Shown here: in pieces, positions 14,337 through 24,000 of the stretch
How positions within the stretch are numbered: position 1 is the first letter of the stretch
How the letters are laid out: each line of letters opens with the position of its first letter
Source of the DNA: Thermoplasmata archaeon
GTDB taxonomy: Archaea; Thermoplasmatota; Thermoplasmata; Lutacidiplasmatales; UBA184
Direction of reading: 5' to 3'
Assembly (NCBI GenBank): GCA_022750055.1
Contig: JAKIWL010000004.1
Span: 1-36,404, forward strand
DNA length: 36,404 nucleotides
Made by a program: the position numbers and the translations under genes
The notes under the pieces: model-generated
Databases searched by the model: none
The model's input: the letters and a program-made list of their open reading frames with translations, nothing else
What the model was told of the DNA's origin: nothing

Positions 14337-15203
14337 ATGACGCTGATCGAGGTCGACGACATCTCCAAGGCCTTCTCCTCCCGCCACGGCCCGATCACGA
14401 TCATGTCGGACGTCTCGTTCTCCGTGGCCGACAACGACTTCCTCGCGATCGTCGGCCCGTCCGGGTGCGGGAAGTCCACGTTGCTCAGGCTCATCCAGGG
14501 CCTGGACAAACCCACCTCGGGGGAGATCCGCTTCCGGGGCCATCCGGTGACCGGACCGAACCGGGAGATGGCGATGGTCTTCCAGAATTTCGCCCTCTTC
14601 CCGTGGCTCTCTGTCAAGGAGAACGTCGCCCTCGGGCTCGAGGCTCGGGGGTGGGAACCGGACCGGATCGACGCCCAGGTCGAGCGCTACGTCACCGTCA
14701 CCGGCCTCGTCGGCTTCGAGGAGGCCTACCCTCGAGAGCTGTCCGGTGGGATGCGCCAGCGGGTCGGCCTCGCCCGGGCGCTCGCGATCGAGCCGGCGGT
14801 CCTCCTGATGGACGAACCGTTCAGCGCGCTCGACCCGCTGACCGCGGAGAGCCTACGTGAGGAGGTCTTGCAGCTCTGGCGGGACCCGAACCTGCCGCCG
14901 GAGGCGGTGGTCCTCGTCACCCACAATATCGAAGAGGCCCTGTCCATGGCCGACCGCGTGCTCGTCCTTTCCCGCCGTCCCGGTCGGGTCCTCGCCGGGG
15001 TGCTCGTCAATCTCCCCCGTCCGAGGGACCGGAAGTCCGAGGCTTTCTTCGCGCTGACCGATTACGTCTATTCTCTCATCACCGAGGGGACGGCGGCCCC
15101 ACCGAGCACAGGGTCCGGGCTGGGTTCCCCCGCCCCGTCCGAACCCGGTTCCCCCCTGCTTTCGGAGGGGGCTTCGCCCGGATCCGGCGGGGGTCCGCGG
15201 TGA
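14337..15203 (+). CDS. ABC transporter ATP-binding protein, SsuB/TauB/NrtD-like
   Basis: 288 residues. Walker A GPSGCGKS (40-47), Q-loop Q83 in MVFQNFALFPW, signature LSGGMRQ (135-141), Walker B LLMDE (156-160) and switch His H196 (VTHN) are all intact. The FPW after the Q-loop and the family pattern VLLMDEPFSALD are typical of nitrate/sulfonate/taurine importers. The C-terminal 30-35 residues are Gly/Ser/Pro-rich and probably disordered. It energises the fused permease encoded 27 nt upstream. Confidence 0.93.
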   Translation: MTLIEVDDISKAFSSRHGPITIMSDVSFSVADNDFLAIVGPSGCGKSTLLRLIQGLDKPTSGEIRFRGHPVTGPNREMAMVFQNFALFPWLSVKENVALGLEARGWEPDRIDAQVERYVTVTGLVGFEEAYPRELSGGMRQRVGLARALAIEPAVLLMDEPFSALDPLTAESLREEVLQLWRDPNLPPEAVVLVTHNIEEALSMADRVLVLSRRPGRVLAGVLVNLPRPRDRKSEAFFALTDYVYSLITEGTAAPPSTGSGLGSPAPSEPGSPLLSEGASPGSGGGPR

Positions 15204-15230
15204 CCCCCACGTTCCACCCCCATCCGAAGC

Positions 15231-15237
15231 CATATAG
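15231..15237 (+). promoter_or_regulatory. Possible TATA box of the AAA-associated gene
   Basis: CATATAG, 47 nt (centre) before ATG 15281, predicting a leader of about 20 nt. It suggests the gene can be expressed apart from the ABC genes. Confidence 0.4.
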
Positions 15238-15280
15238 ACCCGGCCCTGTCCGATCGGTGGTCAGGTAACCGAGCGAGACC

Positions 15281-15895
15281 ATGCCGACCGTATTCCCGAA
15301 ATGTTCCCCCACCGAGATGCTGGGGCTGCTCGTGCTCCTCGAGAGTCACAAGGGCGACCAGGAGATCGCCCGGCTCGCCGACGACCTCGACCTCGAGATC
15401 GATGAGATCCTCCCCGCGATCGATTTCGCCCAGGTCCTCGGCTTCGTCAAGGTCTCCGACGGTCGCGCGGTCCTGACTTCGGCCGGCAAGGGCCTCATGG
15501 CAGGGTCGATCAACGCCCGCAGGGCCGTGATCCGCGAACAGCTCGTCCGAACCACGCTGTTCAAGGCGCTGTCCCGGGCCCTTGAGAGCTCTCCCGAGCA
15601 CCGACTCACGGAGGAGGAGGTGATCCGGCTGATCTCGTTCACGACCGCGCCGGCCGATGAGCTCGTCCAGAACATCATCAACTGGGGGCGATACGCCGGT
15701 ATGTTCCGCTACGACCCGGACCAGCACCTCCTGCTCCCGGCCCGTGCGAGCGGCTCCCGAACCTCCTCGTCAAGCCGTCGTCCGCCCCCCGTGGGCCCGA
15801 CGGGGACGGAGAAGCGCTCCGAAGAAAGCCCCTCCAAGTCGTCGATCCTTCAGGGGTCGGAGGAGCTCGCCTCGTTCGTCTCGATGACCTCCTAG
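15281..15895 (+). CDS. Stand-alone AAA-associated C-terminal domain protein linked to the ABC transporter
   Basis: 204 residues. Residues 10-155 match the AAA-associated C-terminal domain that in bacteria is usually fused to the end of nitrate/sulfonate-type ABC ATPases: a winged-helix-like part (LGLLVLLESHKGDQEIARLADDL...), LTSAGKGLM, IREQLVRTTLF and the ending WGRYAGMFRYD. The last 50 residues are Ser/Pro-rich. Here the domain is a separate protein 77 nt after the ATPase gene. It may regulate that ATPase; this is an inference from the fusion seen elsewhere. Confidence 0.8.
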   Translation: MPTVFPKCSPTEMLGLLVLLESHKGDQEIARLADDLDLEIDEILPAIDFAQVLGFVKVSDGRAVLTSAGKGLMAGSINARRAVIREQLVRTTLFKALSRALESSPEHRLTEEEVIRLISFTTAPADELVQNIINWGRYAGMFRYDPDQHLLLPARASGSRTSSSSRRPPPVGPTGTEKRSEESPSKSSILQGSEELASFVSMTS

Positions 15896-15912
15896 CGCGC
15901 TCGGCCGGACAA

Positions 15913-15920
15913 GCTTATGG
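15913..15920 (+). promoter_or_regulatory. TATA box for tRNA-Ala
   Basis: GCTTATGG centred about 29 nt before the first tRNA base. Confidence 0.5.
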
Positions 15921-15944
15921 CCCGAGGGCACTCGCGAGCCCCGA

Positions 15945-16016
15945 GGGCACGTAGATCAGCGGAAGATCGCTGCTTTCGCAAAGCAGAGGCCGGGGGTTCA
16001 AATCCCCCCGTGTCCA
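15945..16016 (+). tRNA. tRNA-Ala (anticodon CGC)
   Basis: The acceptor GGGCACG/CGTGTCC includes the G3-U70 wobble pair that identifies alanine tRNAs, with discriminator A. The anticodon stem CTGCT/AGCAG encloses TTCGCAA, anticodon CGC (codon GCG). The T arm GGGGG-TTCAAAT-CCCCC is perfect. 72 nt, no intron, no encoded CCA. Confidence 0.96.
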
Positions 16017-16112
16017 CTCACGGACCCACCCCGTCCGAGGCCGAACGAGGCCGCCCCGGGTGAGGCCGGATCGCGCTGGAATGCAATATTTCGCGCATCT
16101 ATCCGGGGGGGG

Positions 16113-16119
16113 TATATGA
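16113..16119 (+). promoter_or_regulatory. TATA box of the small ORF / kelch protein operon
   Basis: TATATGA centred 29 nt before ATG 16145, the spacing of a leaderless or nearly leaderless transcript. Confidence 0.55.
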
Positions 16120-16144
16120 ACGCCGGACCCCCCAATGAGCTCCG

Positions 16145-16351
16145 ATGGCAGCAAGCGCCGAGACCCTGGAAGGGCCGAATCGCATCGAACGCTACACCCG
16201 CTACATCGACATCGTTGACTCGCTCGTGCCTCCCTCGAACTCCTCCTGGTACTGCCCTCCCGAGCTTCCTGGAGGGCCCCTGCAATCTCCCCGCCTGAAG
16301 GAACGCGACATGGTCCGCAAGATCCGCGCGGTGAACGGGAGACACCCTTGA
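16145..16351 (+). CDS. 68-residue hypothetical protein coupled to kelch surface protein
   Basis: Not recognised. The protein is 68 residues, with no signal peptide or membrane segment, an acidic N-terminal half and a basic C-terminus (KERDMVRKIRAVNGRHP). Three things support it as a gene. A TATA box lies at leaderless distance. The TGA stop overlaps the TTG start of the large downstream gene (TTGA). It also fills the whole gap between promoter and that gene. It could be a small partner protein or a translated leader that couples expression of the surface protein. Confidence 0.5.
   Translation: MAASAETLEGPNRIERYTRYIDIVDSLVPPSNSSWYCPPELPGGPLQSPRLKERDMVRKIRAVNGRHP
16336..16341 (+). promoter_or_regulatory. 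Ribosome binding site deciding the TTG start
   Basis: CGGGAG six nt before TTG 16348. It supports TTG as the real start; no ATG or GTG is available upstream in that frame. Confidence 0.55.
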
Positions 16352-18795
16352 ACTACCGGCACGTCGCGCTGACGCTGCTGGTCGCCGCGTCCGCCCTCGC
16401 CTCGGTCGCCGGGTTGGGGACGCTTCTTCCTACCGGGACCCACCCGGCTCCTTCGTCCGAACTCGCGCCGTCCCAGTCGCATGGGGCGACGGGTTCGGCC
16501 GCCGCTCTCCCACCCCCCGCCACGCCCCGCTCCGCCGCCCTCGGAGGCCTGCTCAGCGTCCCGGGCGCCTCCACCCCCACCTCGATGACCTACGATAGCG
16601 CCGCCGGTTACCTGTTCTTGGTCACGCCGACCCGGGGCACGTCCGGTTCGTCGACGCTCGGGTCCTGGGCGTTCCAATCGGGCGGCTGGACGCAGCTCTT
16701 CACGGTCCTCGCCCCCCCTTCCCGAGAATACGCCTCGCTCGCCTTCGATGGCCAGTCCGGTCAGGTCCTGCTCTTCGGAGGGTACAGCCCGAGTGGGACG
16801 TTCCTCTCGGACACCTGGGGGTTCTCCTCGGGTCACTGGACCAACCTCACCGGGAGCTCCTCCGTGACCCCACCTGCGCGCGCGGACGCGGGCCTCGCCT
16901 ACGACGCGGCCGGGAACTTCACCCTAATGTACGGCGGGTACGGAGCGACCGGACCGCTATCCACGGGAACCCTGTCGGACACGTGGGAGTACTCCTCCGG
17001 CAACTGGACGCAGGTGTCCACGACGGTCACCCCGCCGCCTTCCGGAGCGATGGCCTACGACGCGAACCTCTCTTCCGTCGTCTACTATGGCGGCGTCGGC
17101 CTCCTGGGGATCTGCACCGCGTCGACCTACGAGTTCCGCGGCGGCGCGTGGACCGATGTCTCGTCGAGCATTTCGGGAAGCCCGGGCCCGATCGCCCTCG
17201 AGTCGATGACCTACGACCCGCAATACGGCGGCGTGGTCGCTTACGGCGGGGTTTGCGGGTTGGGGATCGCGGGCGTGAGCCTTACGCTAAGCTCCTCCAA
17301 CTCGACCTGGGCACTCTCCGCAGGTTCCTGGGCGCGGGTCGCGGCGCGAAGCGCTCCGGCCCCCAGCTACGGCGGGGACCTCGCCTACGATCCCTCGAGC
17401 GCGGGTCTGCTCCTGTTCGGAGGCGTCGAGCCTACGCTCATCGGAGTGGGCAAGGTGACCCAGCAGCTCTCCGGCGGGACGTTCCTGTGCGCCCAGTACG
17501 CCTGGGCCCGACTTGGGCCGAACCTCACGAGTTCGGCGTCGCTCGCGGAGACCGGCATGAACGTCACCCTCCACGTGGCGAACGCGGTGGTCTCGGGCAA
17601 CGCGACGTATTCCTACTCCGGCTTCCCGGGGGTCTGTGCGAACGCGTCGGGTCCGACCGTCCAATGCCGGGCCTCGCAGACCGGGAATTTCACGATGCGC
17701 ATGAACGCGACCCTTCTGCTGGGCCTATCGGGTTCGGGCCTCGCCGTGGCCAACGTGACGGCCTCGGTGGCGATCCAGGTCGTGCCGGGGCTGGTCATGG
17801 CCCCGCTCAGCGCGAGCCTCCCGGTGGGTGAGGTCGGGGTGCCCATGACCCTCTCGGCCAGCGTGTCGGACGGCGTCCGAGTCTCCGCCTACCAGTACGG
17901 GGGCCTGCCCGGGGGTTGCGCATCGGTGAGCGCCCCGTCCCTGAGCTGCACCCCGTCGACCTCCGGGGCGTTCACCGTGTCGCTCACCGCCCTCGATATC
18001 CTGGGAGTCCGTGACACCGAGACGGTCCCGGTCCAGGTCGCCGCCCGAGCCTCGGTCGAATCGTTCAGCCTGTCGCGCGCCGTCGTCGACCTGGGCATGG
18101 AGACGAACGCCTCGGCCGTCCTGCTCGGCGGGGTCGGACCGTTCGCCGTCGTGTTCGGCACGCTGCCCCAGGGCTGCCTGACGGTGGATTCGCTCACCCT
18201 CACCTGTCGCCCGTCGGCCACCGGGACCTTCGGCTTCGACCTTCAGGTTCGGGACGCGCTCAACGTCAGGGCCGTCTCGAACACGACCCTTCGCGTCAAT
18301 CCGTTCCCGACCGTGCGATCGGCCGGGCTGTCGAACACGACCGTGAAGGTCGGAGCGAGAACGACGTTCGAACTCACCCTCGCGGGAGGCACCCAACCGT
18401 TCGTCGTGACCTACTCGGGCCTACCCAGCGGATGCGCCACCGCCAACACGACCCAGCTCCTATGCACCCCGCGGGTCTCCGGTAACTTCACGATCACCGT
18501 CACGGCCACCGACGCGGTCGGGGCGCGGGTGGTCACCACGGCCCACCTGACGGTGGAATCACAGTCGCCCGTCACTCGGCCGGTCGGCGGGGGGAGCTCG
18601 GGAATCCCCCCCTTCGCCGAGGGGCTGGCGACCGGGAGCGCGCTGTTCGCCGGGATCGTCAGCGCGCTCCTCGTCCGGGGAAGGGCGCGGACCCGGGAGA
18701 GCCGTCGGCTGGCGGCCGAGCTCCTCGGCGGGGTGGAGACGCAAGGAGAAGGGCTCGCGGAGGAAGCCGAGCGCATCGGCCCGGGGGCGGGATAG
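16348..18795 (+). CDS. Cell-surface protein with kelch-like propeller, four Ig-like repeats and C-terminal anchor
   Basis: 815 residues. A signal peptide covers about 1-25. Residues 75-380 hold kelch/galactose-oxidase-like blades, seen as repeated LAYDxxxxxxLLFGGY and DTWxFSSGxWTxL units, so a beta-propeller is likely. Four Ig-like repeats follow, each with a YxGLPxGC half and a second Cys in a LxCxPxxxGxF half (cores near 424, 515, 605 and 690). One membrane helix (about 756-776) and a short charged tail end the protein. The same Ig-like repeat occurs in the thermopsin at 21037. Outer-surface binding of glycan or protein is inferred. It starts with TTG, preceded by GGGAG and overlapping the stop of the 68-residue ORF. 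Confidence 0.88.
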   Translation: MNYRHVALTLLVAASALASVAGLGTLLPTGTHPAPSSELAPSQSHGATGSAAALPPPATPRSAALGGLLSVPGASTPTSMTYDSAAGYLFLVTPTRGTSGSSTLGSWAFQSGGWTQLFTVLAPPSREYASLAFDGQSGQVLLFGGYSPSGTFLSDTWGFSSGHWTNLTGSSSVTPPARADAGLAYDAAGNFTLMYGGYGATGPLSTGTLSDTWEYSSGNWTQVSTTVTPPPSGAMAYDANLSSVVYYGGVGLLGICTASTYEFRGGAWTDVSSSISGSPGPIALESMTYDPQYGGVVAYGGVCGLGIAGVSLTLSSSNSTWALSAGSWARVAARSAPAPSYGGDLAYDPSSAGLLLFGGVEPTLIGVGKVTQQLSGGTFLCAQYAWARLGPNLTSSASLAETGMNVTLHVANAVVSGNATYSYSGFPGVCANASGPTVQCRASQTGNFTMRMNATLLLGLSGSGLAVANVTASVAIQVVPGLVMAPLSASLPVGEVGVPMTLSASVSDGVRVSAYQYGGLPGGCASVSAPSLSCTPSTSGAFTVSLTALDILGVRDTETVPVQVAARASVESFSLSRAVVDLGMETNASAVLLGGVGPFAVVFGTLPQGCLTVDSLTLTCRPSATGTFGFDLQVRDALNVRAVSNTTLRVNPFPTVRSAGLSNTTVKVGARTTFELTLAGGTQPFVVTYSGLPSGCATANTTQLLCTPRVSGNFTITVTATDAVGARVVTTAHLTVESQSPVTRPVGGGSSGIPPFAEGLATGSALFAGIVSALLVRGRARTRESRRLAAELLGGVETQGEGLAEEAERIGPGAG

Positions 18796-18876
18796 CACCG
18801 CTCCAGGCCGAACCAATATCATCCAAGCCCCCCATCCCCATGGGGGGAACCGAGCCTGGGGGTCAGCGCCTTTTGG

Positions 18877-19500
18877 TTGGGGTTCCTTGCCGGAGGCGGG
18901 GTTCTCGCGGTCGCGGGAGCTGCCGCATGGGCCTTGCAACGATGGCGGGGAACGGACCCTCCCCCGGTTCCGACGACCCCGAGCGTTCCTGAAGTCCCAG
19001 CGGATCCGGCTCCCTCCCCGAGCCTTGCCACGGACCAGGGTCCCCCGCTGATCTCCGGTCCTTCCGTTGTCTTTCCGAAGGACGGCGGGCCCACCTCCCG
19101 GCCTAACGCTCCGCGCGAACCCTCGCCCGTCGATCCCAATAGGGGACCGACCGGACCGGCCCAGTATGGCGCCCTCCGCACGTCGTACCGGATCCTCTTG
19201 CATGTGGCTCGACAGGGGCGGGTCCCGCCGGGCGAAATCCCGCCGCTCGGGCTTACCCAGAGAGGCATGATCGACTCCCTGGAGATCAATCAGGGTACGC
19301 TCGCGGGCCCGCTCCAACGACTCGTGGTCTCCGGCGCCCTGACCGTAGAGCGGGGCCACGCGAGGGGGGCCGACCGACGGGTGAAGGTCTATCGATTGAC
19401 CCCGCTCGGGGAACGTCTCGTGGAGGAACTCCGCAAGAAGGAGCGCGCGAAGAGGCCGGCCCAAGGTACGAGGGAAACGGCTGCCCCGTCCGGTCCGTGA
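18877..19500 (+). CDS. Membrane-anchored winged-helix protein
   Basis: 207 residues. Residues 1-22 are one hydrophobic helix (FLAGGGVLAVAGAAAWAL) followed by QRWR. A Pro/Ser-rich linker covers about 25-95. The C-terminal domain (97-190) looks like a winged helix: YRILLHVARQGRVPPGEI, a recognition-helix-like NQGTLAGPLQRLVVSGAL, then the wing VKVYRLTPLGERLVEEL. It resembles MarR/PadR-type DNA-binding domains of archaeal membrane-bound regulators. The TTG start is uncertain because the hydrophobic frame continues a few codons upstream; a TATA-like CCAATATC lies near 18813-18819. It follows the kelch protein by 81 nt on the same strand. Confidence 0.7.
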   Translation: MGFLAGGGVLAVAGAAAWALQRWRGTDPPPVPTTPSVPEVPADPAPSPSLATDQGPPLISGPSVVFPKDGGPTSRPNAPREPSPVDPNRGPTGPAQYGALRTSYRILLHVARQGRVPPGEIPPLGLTQRGMIDSLEINQGTLAGPLQRLVVSGALTVERGHARGADRRVKVYRLTPLGERLVEELRKKERAKRPAQGTRETAAPSGP

Positions 19501-19647
19501 CGCTACCCGGAGGCGATCCGAGGAGTCGCCCGGGCGTCGCATCGGCCCGAGCGGGGTCCCGCCGGACGCGGCCCGGCCCTTCGCCACGCTTCCGAACCGG
19601 GACCCCCCCAACCCTTGAATACGACCCGGCGGAGTGAAGCCGACCGG

Positions 19648-20367
19648 ATGAACGGCGGACCGTCGGGCCGGATCTCGATGGAGGACTTCCGTCCTAAGTT
19701 CCTCTCGGGCATCGTCGGTCAGGACGCGGTGGTGACCCGTCTTCAAGGTCTCGCGAACGGGGTCCAGTCCGGCCGGATCGTTCCCCCGAACCTCCTGTTG
19801 CACGGACCCCCCGGGATCGGCAAGACGACCGCCGCGCGGGCGTTCGCTCGCGAGGTGCTCGGCGAGCAGTTCGACAACAGCTTCTACCAGCTGAGGGCGT
19901 CGGACGACCGAGGGATCGGGGTCGTCCGGGACGGGATCATCCCGCTGTCCCGCCAGCCGCCCAAGCGGGGGGCCCCGTTCCGTGTGTTCTTTTTCGACGA
20001 GGCGGACGCGCTCGAGCCTCCCGTCCAGAGCGCCCTTCGGTCGGCGATGGAGGAGGGGTGGGGCACCACCGTCTTCATCCTGGCGTGCAACGACCTCGGG
20101 TTGATCAGCGCGCCGATGCGCTCGAGGTGCATGATCCTCGAATTTCGGTTGGTCCCGGCGCAGGAGATGCGCCGTCTCCTCACCCAGGTCGTCACGGGGG
20201 GCAGCCTATCGATCGAGGGGCCGCTGATGGACTCGATCGTAGAGCGCTCCGAAGGGATCCCTCGCGAGGCCATCAAGCTCCTCGTGGAGACGATCGGGAG
20301 GTCGACGGCCTCCGGCGGGGCCCAGCCCTCCCAGGTCGGCCCCGGATCGGAGCCGCCACCTAGCTAG
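19648..20367 (+). CDS. RFC small-subunit-like AAA+ ATPase lacking the collar domain
   Basis: 239 residues. The AAA+ core of clamp-loader small subunits is clear: Walker A GPPGIGKT (53-60), the block LRASDDRGI, Walker B FFFDEADA (DEAD 117-120), sensor 1 ACN (146-148) and the SRC arginine-finger motif (159-161). Normal archaeal RfcS has about 320 residues with a C-terminal helical collar for assembly; here only the lid is present (to about 220) and the last 25 residues are low-complexity. It could be a divergent clamp-loader subunit or a paralogue with another partner. ATG 19648 lies about 29 nt after a TATA-like TTGAATAC; TTG 19615 is less likely. Confidence 0.8.
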   Translation: MNGGPSGRISMEDFRPKFLSGIVGQDAVVTRLQGLANGVQSGRIVPPNLLLHGPPGIGKTTAARAFAREVLGEQFDNSFYQLRASDDRGIGVVRDGIIPLSRQPPKRGAPFRVFFFDEADALEPPVQSALRSAMEEGWGTTVFILACNDLGLISAPMRSRCMILEFRLVPAQEMRRLLTQVVTGGSLSIEGPLMDSIVERSEGIPREAIKLLVETIGRSTASGGAQPSQVGPGSEPPPS

Positions 20368-20584
20368 CCGAGGATTGCCCGCCCCGGGGGCCCTCGTCCC
20401 GCCACGATCGGCGACATCCTGATCCCGGGTCGGGACGTGGGCGAGTCCCCAGAAGACCGATCGTCACTATCGGACTCGATCCAAGCTGCTCCACCGGGGC
20501 GTGAGCCTTCCCCCTCCGTGCCCCATTGCGGCTGCCGCCCGGGTCTCCCGGAAACGGGAAGAGCGCCCACGTATCGGTCATCGC

Positions 20585-20983
20585 ATGTCCGGAACCGAAC
20601 CGCCGACGCTTCGGAAGCTGACCCGAGAGGAGGAGCGGGTCATCGTTCACCGGGGGACCGAGCGCCCGTTTTCCGGCGAGTACGAACACTCGAGCGCGTA
20701 CGGCACGTACGTCTGCAAGCGCTGTGAGGCACCGCTCTACCGATCCGAGGACAAATTCGACGCGCATTGCGGTTGGCCGAGCTTCGACCTCGAGATTCCC
20801 GGCGCGGTCAAACGTATCCCCGACCCCGATGGGCAACGGACCGAGATCGAATGCGCCCGATGCGGGGCGCATCTCGGTCATGTCTTCCTCGGAGAGCGGC
20901 TCACCCCCCGGAACACGCGTCACTGTGTGAACTCGATCTCCCTACGGTTCCTGCCCGAGTCGAAGTCGGCGAAGGACCCCTAA
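20585..20983 (+). CDS. msrB: Peptide-methionine (R)-S-oxide reductase MsrB
   Basis: 132 residues. MsrB reduces methionine-R-sulfoxide in oxidised proteins. The zinc site is complete (C44 and C47 in VCKRC; C90 and C93 in CARC). The catalytic Cys is C114 in RHCVNSISL, and a resolving Cys sits at C62 in HCGWPSF. Family length is normal. ATG 20585 begins just before the conserved LTREEERVI helix; an in-frame start at 20501 would add 28 low-complexity residues. No msrA is seen in the window. Confidence 0.95.
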   Translation: MSGTEPPTLRKLTREEERVIVHRGTERPFSGEYEHSSAYGTYVCKRCEAPLYRSEDKFDAHCGWPSFDLEIPGAVKRIPDPDGQRTEIECARCGAHLGHVFLGERLTPRNTRHCVNSISLRFLPESKSAKDP

Positions 20984-21036
20984 CGCTTCGAACGGGGGCG
21001 GCCCCATGCCCCGGGGTCGGGGCTTGCCCATCGAGG

Positions 21037-24000
21037 TCAGGGCGATGGAGAGGGATCGCCCGGCTCCGAGGTCTTTCGGACCGACCTCGAGCGGCGGACC
21101 CAGCGCACGGCGAGGCATCCGAGGAGGGCCAACCCGCCGAGACCGGCGAGGATCACCGCATACCCTTCGGTCGGGCTCAGGCCGAGCACTGCCGCGATCA
21201 CCGTGACGCGGATCGTCGCGTTGGCCGACTCGCCGAGGGAGTCGGTCGCGACCACCGTGATCGCGTAGTTCCCCGCGGCCATCGGATGGCAGTGGATCTC
21301 GGAGACATTTCGAGGGGCGCATCCACCGGGAAGCTCATACCACTGGTACGTGAAGGGGCCCGTGCCCCCGCTGGGCTGCGCCGCGAGCCCGAGCGGGTAG
21401 CCGCTCACCACCTGATGAGCGGAGGCCGTCAGGCTCGCGATCGTAGGGCTCGGCTCCACGATCAGCGAAAGCCCCGGAGCGGTGGAGGTCACGTGGTTCG
21501 CGTCCTCGGACTGGACGGACAGGGTGAACGAACCAGGGCCGGTCGGGTCGCAGCCGATGACCGAGGCGTTCTGGGATGGACAGCCCGTCGGGAGGTTCCC
21601 CCAGAGGTAGGAATACGGACCGTTACCGCCCGACGAGGCGACCTCGAGAGTGACGGTGTGGCCGACGTCGCTCGTGGTGGTGGAGACGTAGACCCAGCCC
21701 ACCGAGGGGGCAGTGAACACGGTGACCAGGAGGGAGGATTGGGCCAGCGCCCCGCTCTGGTCGACCACGGTGACGCCAACGGAGAAGGTGCCCGTCTGGG
21801 TCGGGATGCACGGTAGGATGGACAGACTCGCCGACTGACAGCCGGGCGGTAGTCCCGTCCATCGGTATTGGAACGCGCCCGAACCTCCGTGGGCTAGCGC
21901 CGCAAGCCCCGCGTCCTGGCCGAGGTCGAGGGAGCCACTGGCGGAGGACGCCACCACGACGGATGGGTCGACGGCGACGGTGAGGGGAAGGGCCGGGGAG
22001 GTCGCGGGGACTCCGTTGCTATCGGTGGCTCGGACCTGGACCGCCCAGACCCCGGGAGCGCTCACGGAACAATCGACCTGGTTCGTAATGGAGGAGCACC
22101 CCGCGGGGAGCCCCAACCACGCATAGGTGAAGGAGCCCGAGCCGCGCACCGCCGAGACGACGAGGGAGAGGTTCTGGCCAGCGTCGAGGTACGGTCGCCG
22201 GTCGGTGAACGACGCGATCGATGGGTCGTCGAACACCGAGAAGGCGAGCGTCGAACCCGTCGAGCGGACTCCGGCCGAATCGGTGAGGACGACGTGGATC
22301 GAGTAGTTCCCGGCCCCGGTCAGATCCGGGCAATTCGCCTGGTTCCCTGACGGCGAACAGCCTGCTGGGAGACCGTTCCAGACGTACTGGTACGGGCTCT
22401 GCCCGGCGGAGGCCGAGACGACGAAGGAGACTGCCTGCCCGAGGTCGGCCGACGTGCGATTCGCGATGGGTTGGGTCACGAGCGGGTCGGCGAGGATCCG
22501 TACGGTCACGTTCGCACTGATCGTGTCTTCGATGCGGTCGCGGACGGTGGCGACGACCGTGAAGGTCCCGGACCTCGCGTAGGTGTGGTTGGTCGTCCCC
22601 CCGGTGGTCAGGCTCGGGGGCCCGTCTCCAAAGTTCCATTGGTAGTTGGAATACGGCGGGAACCCTCCGGTCGCGTTGGCCCAGAACTGGATCGAGCCGC
22701 CGAGGTCCCTCAGGACCGCGGAAGCCGCTTCCTTCACCGTCATGTTGGTCGTGACCACGACCGTGGTCCAGGCCACGTCCGACCCGGAGGCGTTGTCGGA
22801 GGCCGAGATGTTGTAGGGTCCCGCCGGGACGAGCGGGACGGAGAAGCTACAGGAGAACGATCCGTTCGGGGCGGCCTTCTTCTGGCATTGGGCCGTCGAA
22901 TTCCCCGGCCAGTTCACCGACACGGTCGAACCGGCCACGAACCCGGTCCCGTTCGCACCGACCGAACCGGCGCTCTGTGCGCGACCCGGGTTCACGGAGA
23001 ACTTCGCGAAGCCCACCGGGAGGTACTCCTTCGCACTCACGGATACGTTCTTCGAAGCGACGATGGTGCTCTGGTTCTCGACGGCGAGGTGGTACGAACC
23101 GGGCATCACGGTCAGATTCGCCTGATTTCCAAGGTAGGCAGTCGGCACCCCGTTGATGAGCAAGGTTCCGTCGAGGACCGGGGCGCTGACGTTCAGGGTG
23201 GAGACGTTGACCGCACCGTACATGAGCCCCAGGGTCCCGGATCCAGCGCCCAGCCGATCGCTCGGGGCCCCCGGCGAGCCCGAAGCGAGCAGGGAAGGGA
23301 GGACGTTCGAAGCGCTCTCGCCCGTGTCGGAACCGAAACTGTAGGCGCTGGGCACCGCCTCGAAGTTGTGTCCGTTGAACTCATCGAGGGACATCGTGAT
23401 GTTGGACCGCAGGTCGGCGACCGAAGAGCCCCCGCCCGGACCCGCCACCACCCATTCGGCGTCGTCGAACAGCCCGAACGGATTGTATGACGTCCCCGTG
23501 ACCTCGAATCCGTGGAACCTCCATCCCGTCGTCCAGGGGAACGTCACGTTGTCGTAGGTGACCCAGCCGTAGCCGTCGTTGTACTGGAACCCCACGTGGG
23601 TCTGTCCGGAGAGGTTGCTCGCGACCACTTCGGTCGAGATGTTCACCGGAAGGCTCAGGGTCACGCCGGCGCCCGGGTAGCCCGAGGAGACCCCGTCCGC
23701 ATAGTACTGGTACGCCCCGGAGGTGTAGACCGTGCCGTTCCCCAGGACCGAGTTCGCAGGCAGGCCGGCCCCGGAGCCGGAGAAGTTCCAGACATTGTTC
23801 TCGATCGCGATGAGATGCGAGCTCGAGTTGAAGATCGGCACGTCCTGGATCCAGTACTCGGCGAGGGCGCTCCCGCGCGACATCACCACGACGACGTTCA
23901 ACTGTAGACTCGACCAGTTTCCGTTTTGGGAAGAGAAGCTCGAGAAGGACGCGATGTGCGCCGTCGCCCGGAACGCGCTCGTGGAGTACGAGTACACCGA

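Noticed and set aside
20364-20570. 68-codon minus-strand open frame between the RFC-like gene and msrB
   Set aside because: No promoter, no domain, low-complexity composition; intergenic chance frame.
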